This document shows, in pieces, positions 44,870-56,520 of a DNA stretch of 64,000 bases. Source of the stretch: Closterium sp. NIES-65 (lineage: Eukaryota; Streptophyta; Zygnematophyceae; Desmidiales; Closteriaceae); NCBI GenBank assembly GCA_948144175.1, contig CANXME010002471.1, forward strand, positions 62,001 to 126,000, read 5' to 3'. Within the stretch, counting starts at the first letter, position 1. Every line of letters starts with the position of its first letter. The notes below the pieces were generated by a model. That model was not told the origin of the DNA and ran no database searches. It saw only the letters and a list, made by a program, of their open reading frames with translations. The translations under genes were made by a program, and so were the position numbers.

Positions 44870-45692
44870 TGTTGGGTGCAAATTCACATTGCACGACATC
44901 CTGCCGTCTGTTTGTATGAGTATGCGTGTGCGAATGCATTTGGGTGTGAATGGAATGTTCGTGTGTTTGTTTGCTTTCGCAATTTTTGCTTGAAGCATTT
45001 GCAGGTTCTCGCGCATTATGCACTTCAGCACAACATTGTACGCGCTATGAACAGTACAAGCAGAAAGGACGAGCTTGCAAAGGAACCCAAGATGGAATCT
45101 TTGCGGTTCGGTTGAATTGATTATGCAGATTCTGTTTTATCCAACTCAAAATTGTATTCTTTTGTTTGGTTGACTTTAGTGTAGCAGGGCAGGCACTATA
45201 GGGGTACAATTTAGGTGAAGGTTGGATGTTGTTTGTCTATATCTACTTGCTACAGGACCAGGGGAAACCAATGGAACCAGCATTTGGCTGGTTGGGCAAA
45301 GACAAATCAGGTTCTGTTTTTTAGGACCTGAACCTGGTTGTTGTTTTCCCAAGTTGGAAAAACAGAACCAGAGGTTGTTTACCAACCTACCACCTGCTGT
45401 TTTGTCCAGCCAGGTTGGTTATGTTGCTTGGAATTATTTGGGATCATCCCTAGTTGTTCCCAGGTTTATTCCCAAGGTCCTTACTAGCTAGAACTATATA
45501 TTCCTTCTCTGTTTGTACCTGAATATAGTCAATTTGATTCAAGCGAATTCCTCCCTTCCTAGAATTTCGTTTCTACGCGGTGCGATGGCGGAATGCTACC
45601 CGAGTCAACGCTAGTACGCTAGCACTCCAACGCTAGGCAAACACTGTCTGCGCCAGAACTTTATAATGGCAGAACTTTTCGCGAGGCAACTT
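44870..45692 (+). repeat. E6 5' LTR (family A), first part
   Basis: Starts TGTTGGGTGC and is collinear with other family A LTRs until GAGGCAACTT, where the LARD is inserted. With 49161-49431 it adds up to 1,094 bp, the normal family length. Confidence 0.95.
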
Positions 45693-45920
45693 TATTCAAG
45701 TCTAGCTTGACTTAAGCTTAGGAGCCATAGTTAAGGAGGTTCTTAGTAGTTGAGGTTTGGGGTTGAGGAGAGGGTCGAGAAAGTTGAGAGAGGAGAAAGG
45801 GGGCTTCACTATAGGTTGGCAACAACATATAGCAAAGAAACAAAGAGGGTGCACCACCAAACAAAGTTCATAATAACTATACTAACTACAGCTACATGCA
45901 GTTACAGATATATTATGACA
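45693..45920 (-). repeat. LARD 3' LTR, 228 bp
   Basis: On plus it runs TATTCAAGTCTAGC to ATTATGACA. The first dinucleotide TA is changed from the TG seen at 48928. Confidence 0.88.
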
Positions 45921-45928
45921 CTCCCCCA
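45921..45928 (-). other. LARD polypurine tract
   Basis: CTCCCCCA on plus, a purine run on the minus strand, adjoins the LTR start TGTCATAA. Confidence 0.7.
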
Positions 45929-46450
45929 TAACTGCTTGCAGCAAAAGCTAATGCAGAGACACTCCCTGAAGGGGTACACCAAGTGCAGCAGAAGAAGAGG
46001 GCAAGTGAGGAGGAGGGACTATATGCGGAGAGGCTGCTGGCAGGTGAAGCTGCTGGCTCCAAGGTGGCTGCTTCCTAGAACCTTCCTCAGTCCTCCAACT
46101 CCCCCTTCCATACTCCTTGATAACCCTAGCACCTGTCCCTCAGCTCCCCCACACCCTCACACCCACCCCTCCCCAGCGGCAGCTACAGCAGTGGGAGAGA
46201 AAGGAGGAGGAGGGGAAGGGGATCACACACACCCATCACCCCCATACCCGCCACCCCCATAGCCTCCGTTCCACGGCTGCACGCGCAGCAGGGAGACAAA
46301 GAAGGGGGAGGGGGAAGAGCAGGGGCAGCATAGGCACGGGCAGGGCAGCCGCGCGTGCAGGGCAACAGCGCGGAGCAGTAGCAGAGCGCACAAGGGCGCA
46401 CGCAGACCAGAGCGCACAAGGGCGCGGGCAGCAGCAGGGCGCACGACGGG
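45929..46450 (-). other. LARD interior beside the 3' LTR, non-repetitive
   Basis: About 520 bp with no recognised gene. It becomes GC-rich and grades into the minisatellite. Polyproline-like and poly-purine text gives short open frames, but none with a known motif. Confidence 0.5.
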
Positions 46451-48390
46451 CAGCACAGGCACGGGCAGCAACGGGCGGCAACGGGCAGCACAGGCACGGG
46501 CAGCAACGGGCGGCAACGGGCAGCACAGGCACGGGCAGCAACGGGCGGCAACGGGCAGCACAGGCACGGGCAGCAACGGGCGGCAACGGGCAGCACAAGC
46601 ACGGGCAGCAACGGGCGGCAACGGGCAGCAAAGGCACGGGCAGCAGCACGCAGCAGCGGGCAGCACAGGCACAGGCAGCAACGGGCGGCAACAGGCAGCA
46701 CAGGCACGGGCAGCGACAGGCAGCACAGGCACGGGCAGCAACGGGCGGCAACAGGCAGCACAGGCACGAGCAGCAACAGGCAGCAACGTGCAGCACAGGC
46801 ACGGGAAGCAACGGGCGGCAACAGGCAGCACAGGCAGCAAAGGCACAGGCAGCAACAGGCAGCATAGGCACTAGCAGCAACGGGCGGCAACGGGCAGCAC
46901 AGGCACGGGCAGCAACAGGCAGCAACAGGCAGCACAGGCACGGGCAGCAACAGGCGGCAACGGGCAGCACAGGCACAGGCAGCAACGGGCGGCAACAGGC
47001 AGCACAGGCACAGGCAGCGACAGGCAGCACAGGCACGGGCAGCAACGGGCGGCAACAGGCAGCACAGGCACGGGCAGCAACAGACAGCAACGTGCAGCAC
47101 AGGCACGGGAAGCAACAGGCAGCAACGGGCAGCACAGGCACGGGCAGCAACGGGCGGCAACAGGCAGCACAGGCAGCAAAGGCACAGGCAGCAACAGGCA
47201 GCACAGGCACTGGCAGCAACGGGCGGCAACGGGCAGCACAGGCACGGGCAGCAACAGGCAGCAACAGGCAGCACAGGCACGGGCAGCAACAGGCGGCAAC
47301 GGGCAGCACAGGCACAGGCAGCAACGGGCGGCAACAGGCAGCACAGGCACGGGCAGCGACAGGCAGCACAGGCACGTGCAGCAACGGGCGGCAACGGGCA
47401 GCACAGGCACGGGCAGCGACAGGCAGCACAGGCACGGGCAGCAACGGGCGGCAACAGGCAGCACAGGCACAGGCAGCAACAGGCAGCAAAGTGCAGCACA
47501 GGCACGGGAAGCAACAGGCAGCAACGGGCAGCACAGGCACGGGCAGCAACGGGCGGCAACAGGCAGCACAGGCAGCAAAGGCACAGGGAGCAACAGGCAG
47601 CACAGGCACTGGCAGCAACGGGCGGCAACGGGCAGCACAGGCACGGGCAGCAACAGGCAGCAACAGGCAGCACAGGCACGGGCAGCAACAGGCGGCAACG
47701 GCCAGCACAGGCACAGGCAGCAACGGGCGGCAACAGGCAGCACAGGCACGGGCAGCGACAGGCAGCACAGGCACGTGCAGCAACGGGCGGCAACGGGCAG
47801 CACAGGCACGGGCAGCGACACGCAGCACAGGCACGGGCAGCAACGGGCGGCAACAGGCAGCACAGGCACATGCAGCAACAGGCAGCACAGGCACGGGCAG
47901 CAACGGGCGGCAACAGGGAGCACAGGCACGGGCAGCAACGGGCGGCAACGGGCAGCACAGGCACGGGCAGCGCAGCCACGGGCAGCAACGGGCGGCAACG
48001 AGCAGCGCAGGCACGGGCAGCAACAAGCGGCAGCGGGCAGCATAGGCACGGGCAGCAACAGGCGGCAACGGGCAGCACAGGCACGGGCAGCAACGGGCGG
48101 CAACAGGCAGCACAGGCACGGGCAGCAACAGGCGGCAACAGGCAGCACAGGCACGGGCAGCAACAGGCGGCAACGGGCAGCACAGGCACAGGCAGCAACG
48201 GGCGGTAACAGGCAGCACAGGCACGGGCAGCGACAGGCAGCACACGCACGGGCAGCAACGGGCGGCAACGGGTAGCACGGGCACGGGCAGCGACAGGCAG
48301 CACAGGCACGGGCAGCAACGGGCGGCGACAGGCAGCACAGGCACAGACAGCAAGAGGCAGCAACGCGCGGCAACAGGCAGCAAGGTAGGC
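46451..48390 (+). repeat. 35-bp GC-rich minisatellite inside the LARD
   Basis: About 55 units. The unit is CAGCACAGGCACGGG, CAGCAACGGG and CGGCAACGGG joined, so it is itself built from related decamers. First units start at 46451, 46486 and 46521. ACGGG often changes to ACAGG, and units lose or gain decamers. Longer blocks repeat at about 46860, 47200 and 47600. Because 35 is not a multiple of three and the unit has no stop in any phase on either strand, long frames are open in at least five of six readings. Confidence 0.93.
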
Positions 48391-48927
48391 CCGCGCACGG
48401 CTGCAACGCTGGTGCGGGCGCAGGTGAGGCAGAGGCGGTGGCCAGGGGGGAGGGCGCCGCGATGAGTAGGAGCGGCGCCCAAGGGGTGCCGCTATGAGTA
48501 AGGGCGACGCCCCATGGGCGCCGCGACGAGCAGGAGCGGCGTCCAGGGGGCGTCGCGATGAGCAGTGGCGACGCCCCGCGGATCCCGCAGTGGCGTCCCG
48601 ACGAGCAAGGCGACGCCGTGCGGGTCCTGTAGGGGCGTCGCGACGAGCAGGAGCAGCAACGCCCGGGTCCCGCAGGTGCGTCGCGACGAGCAGGAGCGGC
48701 GCCTCGCAGGGCGCCGCGAAGTGGAGGGTACGGGCGGGCAAAATAGGCCCGCGCGTGGACGTGAGGCAGGCGCGCAGGCGGCGTGAGGGCAGGCCACGTG
48801 CGGGGCAGGAAGACGCCGCGCGGCGGGCAGAAAATCGCCGTGCGCCCGCCGCGCGCCCGAGGCGCGCGGCAGGACGATAGGCAGCGGAAGCAGGAAGTCA
48901 GCAGGAAAGTACCTGCTCTGAATACCA
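48391..48927 (-). other. LARD interior beside the 5' LTR, GC-rich imperfect repeats
   Basis: Between about 48440 and 48720 words such as GGCGTCGCGACGAGCAGGAGC recur irregularly. Minus-strand frames through it join the minisatellite frames (up to 852 codons, 48741-46183). No domain is seen. The primer site is at 48914-48927. Confidence 0.5.
48914..48927 (-). other. LARD primer-binding site
   Basis: On the minus strand TGGTATTCAGAGCA follows the LTR end directly. It matches TGGTATCAGAGC of family A with one extra T. Confidence 0.8.
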
Positions 48928-49155
48928 TGTTCAAGTCTAGCTTGACTTAAGCTTAGGGGCCATAGTTAAGGAGGTTCTTAGTAGTTGAGGTTTAGGGTTG
49001 AGGAGAGTGTCGAGAAAGTTGAGAGAGTAGAAAGAGGGCTTCACTATAGGTTGGCAACAACATATAGCAAAGAAACAAAGAGGGTGCACCACCAAACAAA
49101 GTTTATAATAACTACACTAACTACATCTACAGGCAGTTACAGATATATTTGGACA
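48928..49155 (-). repeat. LARD 5' LTR, 228 bp
   Basis: On plus TGTTCAAGTCTAGC to ATTTGGACA, same length as the partner at 45693. Confidence 0.88.
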
Positions 49156-49160
49156 ACCTT

Positions 49161-49431
49161 GGCTTATTTTAAAGCTCTTGGAGTGAGCTTTGATATAGAA
49201 AATTCTCAGCTTAATCTGGTCGACGGTCTGCACGATACACTGTGCGACATTCAAGGTACTCTTGTTATTTTGACTAAGTTATTATTGATCCCTCTCTCTA
49301 CAAACTCGTACCCAAGGATAGGGGCTGGTCTTGTACCAGGCACCCAAGGACCCTTGAAGGTGACCCCGAGGAGAGGTTTTAAGTCTGATAAAGTCTTAAC
49401 AGCTAGAGTTTATTAGGCCCTTACACCAACA
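49161..49431 (+). repeat. E6 5' LTR, second part
   Basis: Continues the LTR after the LARD target duplication and ends CACCAACA, followed by the primer site at 49435-49446. Confidence 0.95.
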
Positions 49432-49434
49432 AGC

Positions 49435-49446
49435 TGGTATCAGAGC
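49435..49446 (+). other. E6 primer-binding site
   Basis: TGGTATCAGAGC three bases after the LTR end. Confidence 0.9.
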
Positions 49447-49477
49447 TGCGTTATAGTGATCCTCGATATAGGTAGCT

Positions 49478-50757
49478 ATGGCGGGCAACACCTCGACAGG
49501 AGCTGATGAATCTTCAGCCCAAGATCGTAGTGGCAGCCATAATTCTGGTGTTTCAGTGGCAAGGGGAGCGCAAACAAACCAGGGCTCGCTGGTCTAGAAA
49601 GTGCTGAAGAATTTCACCGTCGAGAATTTCAATGGTGAGGGCTATGATGATTGGGCCTGGAAAATGCAACTATATTTCCGTCAGACTGGATTGCTGAAAC
49701 TTATGATTGGGGAGGAGCCTAGACCGAGTAATCCCACGCTGCAGGAAGATTGGGACGAACGCTGCTCGGCTGGCTACTATTTGATGTCACAGAGTTTGGA
49801 GCTGAACCAGCGTCACCACGTTATGCACCTGCTGCTGAAGGTTGAGTGCGGTCCGAAGACGTGGACCGTGTTGAAGGAGCTGCACGCCCCGACCTCCGTT
49901 ATTGCAACGTTGATGCTAGAGAGGGAGCTGTCCGCATTGCGCCTGAGCAAGGGAGAGCCGGTGCAACCTGTCCTGGACAAATTGCGCGACCTCTACGCGA
50001 AGTTGGCGACCGCAGGAATCACCTACCCGGAGCAGACCAAGTGCCTGAAGATGCTCTCGCTGATGCCGGAATCGTGGCTTCAATTCACGAGCGGATTGAG
50101 CCTGCCGCAGAACCAGAGCTCGTGGACACTCGAGTGGGTGCGGACAAAGATTCTAGAGGAGGACTTCCGTCGCTGCCAACGTAAGGGTGGAGACGACGGC
50201 AGCAATGGCTATGGGATGCAAGGGAGCCGACGTGGCAGAGGACGTGGCTTCGGTGGTGCTGGACGCGGTGCAAAGAAGGACGACGAGTCCAATGACCAAC
50301 AAGGAGGTACCGGTTGGGGTCGCGTTGCGAAATCTGGACGTGGGGGCAAGTCGGGTGCTGGTGGCAAAATGAAAGGGAGTTGCTGGTATTGTGAGAAGGA
50401 GGGGCACCCCTGGTTTTTGTGCTATAAGAAACCCGATGGATGGACCCCCCAGAATCGTCACCAGGATGGCGGCGCGCGGAGGAACCAAAAAAACGGCGCG
50501 AGCATAGTTGCCGATTCGTCCGACAACAACCCGAAGAGCAACGGCGGTGCGGAGAAGAAGAAGGAGTGCCCCGCGGGCCAGTTCTTCCATATTGGAGAGC
50601 AGGGGGAGCAGAGGGAGCAAGGAGACGCCTCTGCCAAGGTTGGAGCAGAGCTGCACCCCCTGGATTATTGGGTGTTGGACACGGGCGCTGCTTGGATGAT
50701 GACCCCGCGCAAGGACCTGCTTGACCACGTATGCGCTGCACCGATCAACGAGGTGTG
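49478..50757 (+). pseudogene. E6 gag-protease, with stop, interrupted by E7
   Basis: It starts at the family ATG (MAGNTS) and aligns with residues 1 to about 424 of the E3 polyprotein. A TAG at 49595-49597 replaces codon 40. Beyond it the frame stays open through the gag domain, the Gly/Arg-rich stretch, the zinc knuckle and the protease motif DTGA. Three extra residues are present in the acidic run before the protease (GEQREQ). It is broken at GTGTG by E7 and resumes at 57620. It is more diverged from E3 than E2 is, so this is an older copy. Confidence 0.93.
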
Positions 50758-51851
50758 TGTTGGGTGCAAATTCACATTGCACGACATCCTGCCGTCTGTT
50801 TGTACGAGTATGCGTGTGCGAATGCATTTGCGTGTGAATGGTATGTTCGTGTGTTTGTTTGCTTTCGCAATTTTCGCTTCAAACATTTGCAGGTACTCGC
50901 ACAATGTGCGCTTCGGCTTAACATTGTACGCGCTATGAACAGTACAAGCAGAAAGGACGAGCTCGCAAAGGAACCCAAGATGGAAGCTTTGTGGTTCGAC
51001 TTACTTTATTGCGCAGATTCAGTTCTATCCAACTCGAAATTGTACTGTTTTGTTTGGTTGACTATAGTGTAGCAGGGCAGGCACTATAGGGGTACAATTT
51101 AGGTGAAGGTTGGATGTTGTTTGTCTGTATCTGCATGCTACAGGGCCAGGGGAAACCAGCGGAACCAGCATTTGGCTGGTTGGGCAAAGACAAAACAGGT
51201 TCTGCTTTTAGGACCTGAACCTGGTTGTTGTTTTTTCCAGGTTGGAAAAACAGAACCAGAGGTTGTTCACCAACCTACCACCTGCTATTGTGTCCAGCCA
51301 GGTTGGTTCTGTTGCTTGGAATTATTTGGGATGATCCCTGGTTGTTCCCAGGTTCATTCCCAAGGTCCTTGCTAGCTAGAACTATTTATTCCTACTCTGT
51401 TTGTACCTGGATATAGTGAAATTGATTCAGGCGAATTCCTTCCTTGCTGGAATTTCTTGTCTACGCGGTGCGACGGCGGAATGCTACCCGAGTCAACGCT
51501 AGTACGCTAGCACTCCAACGCTAGGCTAACGCTGTCCGAGCCATAACTTCGTAATGGCAGAACTTTTCGCGAGGCAACTTGGCTTATTTTAAAGCTCTTA
51601 GAGTGAGCTTCGTTATAGGAAATTCTCAGCTTAATCCGGTCGACGGTCTGCACGATACGCTGCGCGACGCTCAAGGTACTCTTGCTGTTTTGACTAAGTC
51701 CCTCTTGATCCCTCTCTCTACAAACTCGGACCCGAGGATAGGGGCTGGTCTTGTACCAGGCACCCAAGGACCCTTGGAGGTGACCCCGAGGAGAGGTTTT
51801 AAGTGTGATAAAGTCTTAATAGCTTGAGTTTATTAGGCCCTTACACCAACA
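50758..51851 (+). repeat. E7 5' LTR, 1,094 bp
   Basis: TGTTGG...CCAACA. It carries subfamily marks shared only with its partner here, such as GGTTCTGCTTTTAGG and GGATGATCCC. It has CTTTATTGCG near 51004 where the 3' LTR has CTTGATTGCG. Confidence 0.96.
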
Positions 51852-51854
51852 AGC

Positions 51855-51866
51855 TGGTATCAGAGC
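51855..51866 (+). other. E7 primer-binding site
   Basis: TGGTATCAGAGC three bases after the LTR. Confidence 0.92.
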
Positions 51867-51897
51867 TGCGTTATAGTGATCCTCGATATAGGTAGCT

Positions 51898-54800
51898 ATG
51901 GCGGGCAACACCTCGGCGGTAGCTGGTGAATCTTCAGCCCAAGATCGTAGCGGCAGCCATGATTCTGGTGTTTCTGCGCCAAGGGGAGCGCGAACAAGCC
52001 AGGGCTCGCTGATCAAGGAGGTGCTGAAAAACTTCACCGTCGAGAAGTTCAATGGTGAGGGCTATGATGATTGGGCCTGGAAAATGCAACTCTATTTCCG
52101 TCAGATCGGCTTGCTGAAACTAATGATTGGGGAGGAGCCTAGACCGAGTGACCCCGCCCTTCAGGAAGATTGGGACGAGCGCGCATCGGCTGGCTACTAC
52201 TTGATGTCGCAGAGTTTGGAGCTGAACCAGCGTCACCACGTCATGCACCTGCTGCCGGAGGTTGAGTGCGGTCCGAAGGCGTGGACCGTGTTGAAGGAGC
52301 TGCACGCCCCGACCTCCGTTGTTGCAACATTGATGCTGGAGAGGGAGCTGTCCGCGTTGCGCCTGAGCGAGGGAGAGCCGGTGCAACCTGTCCTGGACAA
52401 ATTGCGCGACCTCTACGCGAAGTTGGCGACCGCAGGAATCACCTACCCGGAGCAAACAAAGTGCTTGAAGATGCTCTCGCTGCTGCCGGAATCGTGGCTT
52501 CAATTTACGAGCGGATTGAGCCTGCCGCAGAACCAGAGCTTGTGGACGCTCGAGTGGGTGCGGACGAAGATTCTGGAGGAGGACTTCCGTCGCCGTCAAC
52601 TGAGGGGTGGAGACGACGGCAGCAGCGGCTATGGGATGCAAGGGAGCCGACGTGGCAAAGGACGTGGCTTCGGTGGTGCTGGACGCGGTGCAAAGAAGGA
52701 CGACGACTCCAACGACCAACAAGGAGGTACCGGTTGGGGTCGCGGTGCGAAATTTGGACGTGGGGGCAAGTCGGGTGCTGGTGGCAAAATGAAAGGGAGT
52801 TGCTGGTATTGTGAGAAGGAAGGGCACCCCTGGTTTTTGTGCTATAAGAAACCCGATGGATGGACCCCCCAGAATCGTCACCAGGATGGCGGCGCGCGGA
52901 GGAACCAGAAAAACGGCGCCAACATGGTCGCTGATTCGTCCGACAACAACCCGAAGGGCAACGGCGGTGCGGAGAAGAAGAAGGAGCGCACCGCGGGCCA
53001 ATTCTTCCATATGGGAGACAAGGGGGAGCAAGGAGACGCATCTGCTAAGGCTGGAGCAGAGCTGCACCCCCTGGACTATTGGGTGTTGGACACAGGCGCT
53101 GCTTGGACAATGACGCCGCGCAAGGACCTGCTGGACGACGTACGCGCTGCACCGATTAATGAGGTGTGCTCTGCCTCTGGACACATGTTGAAGGTGGCTG
53201 GTGCGGGACGAGCTGCATTTAAGGGAGCGGATGGCAAGCCGGTGGTGCTGCACGACGTTCTCCTCGTCCCCGACCTGAAGGCCAACCTCATCTCCCTCCG
53301 TAAGCTTGGCAAGGCTGGGGTGAACACCAACACGGATGGGGCTCGCACTTATAAAGGGAAGCTGGGCAATCGGGTGCTTTGGGATCTGCACGAGAGCAAG
53401 GACGTGTACAGATCTATGTGGCAGCTGCCGGCGCTGGCGTGGCACGGTGGGGGGCAGGCTGGAGAGGGGTCTGCATCCCAGGGGGAGTGCAACGCCGTTG
53501 GAGGGGTTGGTGTGAAAGTGTCGGCCAGATCTGGGGAGACAGATTGGGCAACTGCACACCGACGATTGGGGCATGTGGCAATGCCTTTGCTGAAGCAGCT
53601 GGAGAAGGATGGAGCCGTTAAGGGCTTGAAGCTGAACGGACAACCACCCGATGATAACTGTGAAATTTGCCTCCTTTCAAAGTTCACCCGTTTCCCCTTC
53701 CACAGTGTGGCTGGCAGGAGCAAAAAGCCGTTGGAGCTGGTCCACATGGACTTGGTGGGGCCGCTGCCGGTGCAAGGGCACAAGGGGGAGCGGTACTTCT
53801 TAACCATAGTGGATGACTGGAGCAGGCTAATGTGGGCGTATCCGCTGAAGCAGAAAGATCACGCCGCCTCAACGATTCGGGACGATTGGCTGCCGTTCGT
53901 GGAGAAGCAAGCGGAGTGTGTGGTGAAGCGGATTAGGACAGATCGGGGTGGTGAGTTCCTTGGAGCTGAGATGACGGCCTGGCTCAAGAAGCAGGGCATC
54001 TAGAGGGAGCTGACCACGGCTTACACCCCACAGTCTAACGGTGTAGCAGAACGGGCGAACCGGACAATTCTGGAGACAGCTAGGGCGCTGCTCATAGAAT
54101 CTGGGCTGGGCAACTTGATGTGGCCCCATGCTGTTCGGCACGCTACCGTCGCTAGGAACAGGGTACTCACAAAGGTTGGGGATGACTCGTGGGTGCCGTT
54201 GGAGAGGTGGCTTGGGAGGAAGCCGCCGGTGGACATGCTGAGGGTGTTCGGTTGCATGGCAGTCGCCCACGTCCCCAAGACCTACCGCAGTAAGTTGGGG
54301 GCGAGTGCAATCTGGTGTGTGCATTTGGGGCTGGCTGCTGAGAGCAAGGGATGGCTACTGTGGGAACCTTCCAAGGGTGTGTTGTTTGACAGCAGGGATG
54401 TGAAGTTTGTTGAGGGCATGATGTATGGGAGCTGGGAGAAACAGCCGGAGGCCAGGGTGTCCCAGCAGATGGAGCAGATTACCATGCAGCTGGACCTGAG
54501 TCCTAGTGTGTGGGAGGAGGGAGAGGAGGCAGCTGCAGAGGGTGGTGATAAAGAGAAGGTGCAGGAGGCACCTACTGGTGGAGGTGATGGTGTGGAGATT
54601 AGCGGTAGCACTAGTGGAGCTGCTGGATCCGAGGGAGGAGAGCAGCAGCAGGGGAAAACTAAGAAGCCGAAGGGTGTCGTTATGAAGGGATGGGAGACAC
54701 CCGTCTCCAGGCCAGGACGTACCCGTATGGCTACTAAGAAGCTGACTGCAGGAGCTGATGTAGCGGAGCAGCAGCTTGGGACAGAGGAGGCATTGCTGAT

Positions 54801-56478
54801 TCTACCGCATGGCTATGACCCGGATGAGGAGGATCAACCTGCGTACTGTTTTCTTGCCCCTGCACCAGAGGAACCAGCTAGCATGGAGGAGGCATTAGCT
54901 GGACCATATAGGGACAAATGGCTAGCTTCCAGGGATGCTGAGTACCAGAGCCTGCTGGAGAATGGGACTTGGGAACTAGTAGTGCTGCCTGAGGGAAAGA
55001 AAGTGGTACAATGCAAGTGGGTGCTAAGGATCAAGACTGACGACAAGGGGCAGGTCACCATCTACAAGAGTAGGTTGGTGGCTAAGGGGTTTATGCAGAA
55101 GGAGAAGCGGGACTTCAATGAGATCTTTGCTCCCACTGCCAAACCCCCTACCCTTCGTGTCTTGTTGGCAGATGCAGCCGTTAGTGGGAAGTTCATTATC
55201 CAGATGGACATATCAACGGCATTTCTCAACGGGATTTTAGAGGAGGAGGTGTTCATGACGCAGCCACCTGGGTATGAGGATGGTACGGGCAGGGTGTGCA
55301 AGCTGAAAAAGTCCATCTACGGCTTGAAGCAGGCGCCACGCTGCTGGTACCAGAAGTTGGCAGCTGTTTTAGAGGAGATGGGATTCAGGACCAGCAGCTG
55401 TGATGAGAGCCTCTTTCTCAAGGGGGAGGGGGAGAAGCTGGTGCTGTTTCTGGTCTATGTGGACGACATTCTTCTCTTTAGCAGCAGCATGAAGGAGATC
55501 CATAAGGTGCAGCAGCAGCTGATGGAGAACTTCAAGTGCAAGAACCTTGGGGAGGTAAAGTACTACCTCGGGATGCACGTGGAGAGGGATCTGGATCACA
55601 GGTGGTTGAAGCTGCACCAGGAGAAGTTCATCAAGGAGCTTGGGGAGAAGTACGGGATTGAGAATGAGCGCAAGGTTGCAACTCCCCTGCCAGCAGAATT
55701 CAAGCTTGTGAAAGCTGCAGAGGATGAAGGAGTTGAAGCCGAGGAGCAGCAGCAATTTCAGTCCTTGGTGGGCAGCCTCTTGTATGCAGCAGTTCACACG
55801 AGGCCCGACATCTCTTTCTCGGTTGGGCAGCTGGCTAGGGTAGTGCAGAATCCATCAGAGGAGCAGGTGGATGCAGCTGAGCGTGTGGTGAAGTATCTGA
55901 ACTCTCACCCAAGCATTGGAGTTCAATACTCCGCATCTGCACAGGTGAAGCAGAAAGGGGTTGAGGTGCTGAAAGAGAAGGGGGAGAGGCTTGGAGAAGG
56001 CAAGCTTTTTCTCACTTGCTTTACTGATGCTACGTGGGCCTCTGAGAAGGAGGATTCCTCATCTGTGGGAGGATACATCTGCGTAGTTGGGGGAGGACCG
56101 GTTAGTTGGAGGTCCAAGAAGCAGACGGAGACAGCACTCTGTTCTGTGGAGTCAGAGTACATGGCGATGTTCCATGGGGTGAAGGAGGTGATTTGGCTGA
56201 GGAGGCTGTTGGAGGAGATTGGCCAGGAGCAAAAGGTTGCTACGCCGCTGTTTTGTGATAGCAAGGGAGCTCTTGGGATGGCCAGAAACGCTGTGCTTCA
56301 TGGGCTGAACAAGCACATGCGTATCAAGTGGCACTGGCTGCGTAAGGAGGTGAAGAGGGGGACGGTGAATCCGATCTACATCAAGACTCACCAGCAGCCA
56401 GCAGACTTCCTCACCAAGAGGCTTGCGGATGAGCCTCATTGGCGTTGTGTGCGCATGAGTGGAATGAGCATGAACTAG
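51898..56478 (+). pseudogene. E7 gag-pol, full length with one stop in integrase
   Basis: The region is 4,581 bp, the same as the intact frames of E3 and E4, and has no frameshift. The only lesion seen is TAG at 54001-54003, where E3 has CAG for Q702. It falls between the second (D682) and third (E718) integrase catalytic residues. The upstream product of 701 residues would contain gag, knuckle, protease and part of integrase but no RT or RNase H. Downstream the RT with YVDD and the RNase H are intact and open from 54004 to 56478. A single C to T change explains the loss, consistent with a very recent death, a base-calling error or read-through. Confidence 0.94.
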
Positions 56479-56507
56479 TATGGAATGATGGGGATGCAGC
56501 CGGCAGG

Positions 56508-56520
56508 CTGAGGGGGAGTG
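56508..56520 (+). other. E7 polypurine tract
   Basis: CTGAGGGGGAGTG before the 3' LTR. Confidence 0.88.

Larger units (their letters stand above)
45693..49155 (-). mobile_element. LARD-like non-autonomous LTR element with internal minisatellite, 3,463 bp
   Basis: Two 228-bp direct repeats (45693-45920 and 48928-49155) bound the element. On the minus strand the 5' LTR ends CTTGAACA and is followed at once by TGGTATTCAGAGCA, an initiator-Met-type primer site. A purine run GGGGGAG precedes the 3' LTR start TGTCATAA. Flanks are AACTT (45688-45692) and ACCTT (49156-49160), one mismatch, and removing the element restores the interrupted E6 LTR. The 3.0-kb interior has no gag, protease, integrase or RT and is mostly a 35-bp tandem repeat. 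About 12 differences separate the LTRs by eye. It must use proteins of another element. Confidence 0.88.

Noticed and set aside
46117-48045. A possible repeat-rich structural or silk-like protein gene
   Set aside because: All phases are open because of the 35-bp unit; the array lies inside an LTR element with no start context, intron signals or domain to favour one frame.
45693-49155. Reading the 228-bp repeats as a host segmental duplication or a DNA transposon
   Set aside because: The repeats are direct, not inverted, and a primer site and purine tract lie at the right places beside them.
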